A stretch of DNA of 22,178 bases from the NCBI GenBank assembly GCA_903934155.1, contig CAIZMS010000143.1:1-22178 (forward strand). The letters run 5' to 3'. Both the position numbers and the translations under genes were made by a program. Shown one piece after another: positions 19,711-22,178 of the stretch. The DNA is from an uncultured bacterium (GTDB taxonomy: Bacteria > Verrucomicrobiota > Kiritimatiellia > CAIKKV01 > CAITUY01). Below the pieces are notes generated by a model. The model saw nothing but the letters and a program-made list of their open reading frames with translations. It did no database searches and was not told where the DNA came from. The stretch's first letter is position 1. The number at the start of each line of letters is the position of its first letter.

Positions 19711-20427
19711 TCAAAATCCCGGAAGCGGGGAGGAGTCTTCCTTGGCTTGTCGGGCTTTTTCAATTTCCGCCTGGTGATCGTAGGCCGTGAGGAAGGCGGC
19801 GGAAAAGAGGACAAGACTGGACGTTGTGCTTACAGCATAAGCTTTTGGCGACTGCCAGGCGGTGTCGGTTGACAGGGTGGTGATTTTCTTAATTTTATTT
19901 TTCAACACTTGGATCTCGCTGTTTTTCGCCGCAATGGAATTGAGAAGATTCTGACGATCCAAGGCTTCCTTTTCGGCTTTCCGTTTATCGAGTCCTGCTG
20001 ACTGTTCGATGGTAATCCTTTTTTTTGCGGTCGAGCTATTCAAAGTTCTTTTGGGATCCGGAAGCAGTTTCTCGTTCACGGGGGGTGGGGTGATCAGGGT
20101 GATGGGGATCCATTCGGGGGCGACGGAGTTGAGTAACCCTTCAATCTTGCTCGGGGTCATGCGGTTGGTTGTGGTATTGGTCAATTTGAAGCCAATGTAT
20201 TCAGCGATCCTGGCGCCACTCTCGTTTCGTAGAAAGCGGATCGTAATCTGGACGCCGCCTTTTTCGTATTTCCGCTCCGCAGCCCAGAAACCTTGTCCGC
20301 CAATTTCCGTGTATTTTGAGCCATACCGTTCATCGCATTGATCCGGAGTATCGCCCAGGCGGGCGAAGACGGAGGGGACGATGAAGAGGATCGCGACGAG
20401 GAAGATCAGGCGAAGGTAAGGATTCAT
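19711..20427 (-). CDS. Exported protein of unknown function, downstream partner of GH13 gene
   Basis: 238 aa. ATG lies 3 bp after the GH13 stop, with AGGAG (complement of 20436-20440) placed inside the end of that gene, so translation is probably coupled. Residues 1-22 are a signal peptide ('LIFLVAILFIVPSVFA'). The mature start 'RLGDTPDQCDERYG' followed by a beta-rich ~80-residue region resembles small periplasmic proteins of PVC bacteria that begin with a Gly-Asp-Thr and Arg-Tyr-Gly pair; this is recalled, not aligned. Residues ~130-180 are charged and coiled-coil-like ('IAAKNSEIQVLKNKIKKI'). A hydrophobic stretch at ~195-215 could be a second membrane segment. No enzyme motif is visible. 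Its function may have nothing to do with the glucan enzyme despite the operon arrangement. Confidence 0.7.
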   Translation of the reverse strand: MNPYLRLIFLVAILFIVPSVFARLGDTPDQCDERYGSKYTEIGGQGFWAAERKYEKGGVQITIRFLRNESGARIAEYIGFKLTNTTTNRMTPSKIEGLLNSVAPEWIPITLITPPPVNEKLLPDPKRTLNSSTAKKRITIEQSAGLDKRKAEKEALDRQNLLNSIAAKNSEIQVLKNKIKKITTLSTDTAWQSPKAYAVSTTSSLVLFSAAFLTAYDHQAEIEKARQAKEDSSPLPGF

Positions 20428-20430
20428 GGG

Positions 20431-22134
20431 TCAGGCTCCTGGTGAAGGGAATTCAAACACTTTGACCCCGCAGGGGCCGAGGGTGAACGGGAAGGTTGGC
20501 TCCAGAAAGGTCTGAATTTCGCCGGTCAGTGCTTCTTTAGCCGAGACGGGGAACGAGAGATCATTCCTGGAAAGGGTGATGGTCACGGTCTGGGGATGGT
20601 AGATGTCGAGGTTGGCGATGAGCAGAAACGCGCCTCCCTTGTTGGTAAGATCTCGGCGGAAGGCAGCTAGCACGGCCTCATGCCCGTTATCCACGAACAC
20701 CAGGTTTCCGCTTTGCTTGAAAACGTCATGGAGGGCAAGGAGGGCATTGATGCGGGCAAAAAAGGCCTGGTATTCGGGCTTGGGTGTGAGATCCAGTTTC
20801 GAGGCTTTTCCGATGAACGGAATGCGCTCTTGGACGCCCGCCTCCACTCCCTGAACCAGGCCTGTTTGGCCGAGGGTATAAAGGGCGCAGATGGCGTAAC
20901 GGGGAAGGGCGGAACTTTCGGATCCGAAAAGCTGGGTCGGAACCCCGGTGTCATGGGTGGTGATGGCGCACAGGTGGCGAAGCCGGCTTGAAACGGTGTG
21001 AAGGTAATGGATGTAGTGGCGTAACTGGGGGCCGAATGGATATTCCCAGCTGTTGGCCAGCAGCAGGTTGATGCCCCATTCGGGAACCGTCTTCTCCAGC
21101 GTCAACTCATCGGTAAAATATTCCCCGAAGATACCCAGATCCGGGAATTTTTGCCGGAGGTCCGCGCTGAGGTCGGCGACAAAATCGGTATTGCTGCTGT
21201 GAAGATTGTCGAATCGGACCATGCCGCCGGTGTAGGCGGCGTAATTGGACCAGAATGCGGCGTACTGTTTCATGTAGTCGGCGACATCACGCCGGACAAA
21301 TGTGCTGGGGTGATCGTACTGAAGGGGGACAAGGTCTTCCCATCGGATCCAGTTCTGCATGTGCCAGCAACCGGCGCGCTTGAAGCCGTCCGGCTCGCTG
21401 TCGTCGGGAACAATCCAATCCGGGCGGGACTGAACAATCTGGCTATCGGCGGACACATGATTCAACACCAGGTCGAGGCAGAGTCGGAGCCCGTGCCGGC
21501 GGCAGGTCTCGACGAAATCTTCAAACTGGTCAAGCGTACTGCGGGGGTCGGAAAGATCCCGGTAGCGGGCATCCACGTCGAACAGGTTTGAGGAGGCGTA
21601 GGGGCTGTCAGAAAATCCCATCTGTGAAACCGGAAGCAGGTGAAGCGCGTCAAAGCCCATGGTGGCGATATCCGGCAGGAGCCGCTTCCAGTCGGAGATG
21701 GTGCCTGAGGCGCTGGGGATGAGGGTGTAAAGCCGGACGGTTCGCAGGGAGGGGGGGTCAACCATGACATAGGAGTGAGGGACCCGATCCCAGCACCATT
21801 GATCGCCGCCGTCGAAGGAATACTTGATGCGGAAGCGATAGAGTCCGCAGCGCGGAATGGTGTGAGTGAGCTGGAAGGTGCGTTCATCGGTGGAGGTGAA
21901 GGGGATATCACGCCAGTCTCCCGGTCCGGTCTCGCCGATATCGGTATGTAGGACGACTTGGGGCGGGTGGGCGTTATGGGTGTTCAGGGTGATGGTGAGG
22001 TCAAGCGGTTGATCGCGGAAAAGACGGAAGAAGTTCTTCTTCCCGAAAGGAAACGATCGCTGGACAATTCCGGCCTCTCCCGTTGGGAGAGTGTGAGTGG
22101 GTAAATGGGGAATGGGCAGGCGCTGAAGAGTCAT
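20431..22134 (-). CDS. GH13 alpha-glucan enzyme resembling the glucanotransferase half of glycogen debranching enzyme
   Basis: 567 aa. Start at 22134 with AAAGGA six bases upstream. An N-terminal beta-sandwich (~25-125, 'GDWRDIPFTSTDERTF') precedes a TIM barrel. Catalytic positions: region I 'DLVLNH' (221-226), nucleophile Asp309 in 'VRFDNLHSS', acid/base Glu338 in 'GEYF', and 'THDTG' (His394, Asp395). 'RFDNLHSS...', 'FGEYFT' and 'AITTHD' resemble the eukaryotic debranching enzyme (AGL) stretches 'VRLDNCHST', 'AELFTG' and 'DITHDN' as I remember them, more than ordinary amylases. A C-terminal beta domain (~480-567) closes it. The amylo-1,6-glucosidase (GH133) half is absent, so it may only transfer or hydrolyse alpha-1,4-glucan. 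No signal peptide, hence cytoplasmic. GH13 is firm; the AGL-type assignment is moderate. Confidence 0.85.
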   Translation of the reverse strand: MTLQRLPIPHLPTHTLPTGEAGIVQRSFPFGKKNFFRLFRDQPLDLTITLNTHNAHPPQVVLHTDIGETGPGDWRDIPFTSTDERTFQLTHTIPRCGLYRFRIKYSFDGGDQWCWDRVPHSYVMVDPPSLRTVRLYTLIPSASGTISDWKRLLPDIATMGFDALHLLPVSQMGFSDSPYASSNLFDVDARYRDLSDPRSTLDQFEDFVETCRRHGLRLCLDLVLNHVSADSQIVQSRPDWIVPDDSEPDGFKRAGCWHMQNWIRWEDLVPLQYDHPSTFVRRDVADYMKQYAAFWSNYAAYTGGMVRFDNLHSSNTDFVADLSADLRQKFPDLGIFGEYFTDELTLEKTVPEWGINLLLANSWEYPFGPQLRHYIHYLHTVSSRLRHLCAITTHDTGVPTQLFGSESSALPRYAICALYTLGQTGLVQGVEAGVQERIPFIGKASKLDLTPKPEYQAFFARINALLALHDVFKQSGNLVFVDNGHEAVLAAFRRDLTNKGGAFLLIANLDIYHPQTVTITLSRNDLSFPVSAKEALTGEIQTFLEPTFPFTLGPCGVKVFEFPSPGA

Positions 22135-22167
22135 TCGTTATCCTTTGAGGGAAAATGCATGGTTCGG

Positions 22168-22173
22168 ATTATG
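22168..22173 (-). promoter_or_regulatory. Possible -10 element of the GH13 operon
   Basis: CATAAT on the - strand, 34 bp before the start codon. The matching -35 would fall beyond the right edge of the window, so the promoter cannot be confirmed. Confidence 0.25.
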
Positions 22174-22178
22174 AGAAA

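Noticed and set aside
19035..22178. Integrated mobile element starting at tRNA-Arg
   Set aside because: No integrase, no duplicated tRNA 3' end and no composition shift visible; only the toxin-antitoxin pair hints at it.

Overview
The window looks like a chromosomal segment of a GC-rich (roughly 55-60% by eye) Gram-negative bacterium. An outer-membrane secretin implies a double membrane. Exported proteins rich in Thr/Gly, FHA proteins, a lone type II-like pseudopilin and period-7 tandem repeats at gene junctions fit the PVC superphylum (Kiritimatiellota/Lentisphaerota/Verrucomicrobiota) best. That placement is inference; no rRNA or clean marker is present.

Bases 1-15115 (+ strand) form one tightly packed Tad/Flp pilus-type secretion locus. 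It holds: the 3' part of a TadE/TadG-like protein (open at the left edge), an exported TPR (TadD-like) protein, an exported protein with a poly-Thr and a poly-Gly tract, an Flp-type prepilin, a TadE-type pseudopilin, a small exported protein, CpaB (RcpC), the secretin CpaC (RcpA), the ATPase TadA fused to an N-terminal FHA domain, the inner-membrane platform proteins TadB and TadC, an FHA-linker-membrane protein, and a double-FHA-membrane-helical protein. Most junctions are ATGA overlaps or gaps under 40 bp, so co-transcription is likely. Four FHA domains in three consecutive machine-associated proteins suggest that phosphothreonine signalling controls or assembles this pilus. No TadZ, prepilin peptidase or kinase gene is visible here. 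Three period-7 repeat patches surround the TadE-like gene and the small exported gene; one lies inside the 5' coding sequence of the latter, where a one-unit change would shift the frame.

Bases 15116-19111 (+) are housekeeping: a good sigma70-like promoter and typA/bipA, a small zinc-ribbon lipoprotein, a Dus tRNA-dihydrouridine synthase with a TTG start, a lone type II-like pseudopilin, and tRNA-Arg(CCT) with encoded CCA.

Bases 19122-22134 are on the - strand. A RelE-type toxin and Phd/YefM antitoxin pair abuts the tRNA, with a promoter overlapped by a TGTACA operator-like hexamer. Upstream of it is an apparent two-gene unit: a GH13 enzyme resembling the glucanotransferase half of eukaryotic glycogen debranching enzyme, then an exported protein of unknown function.
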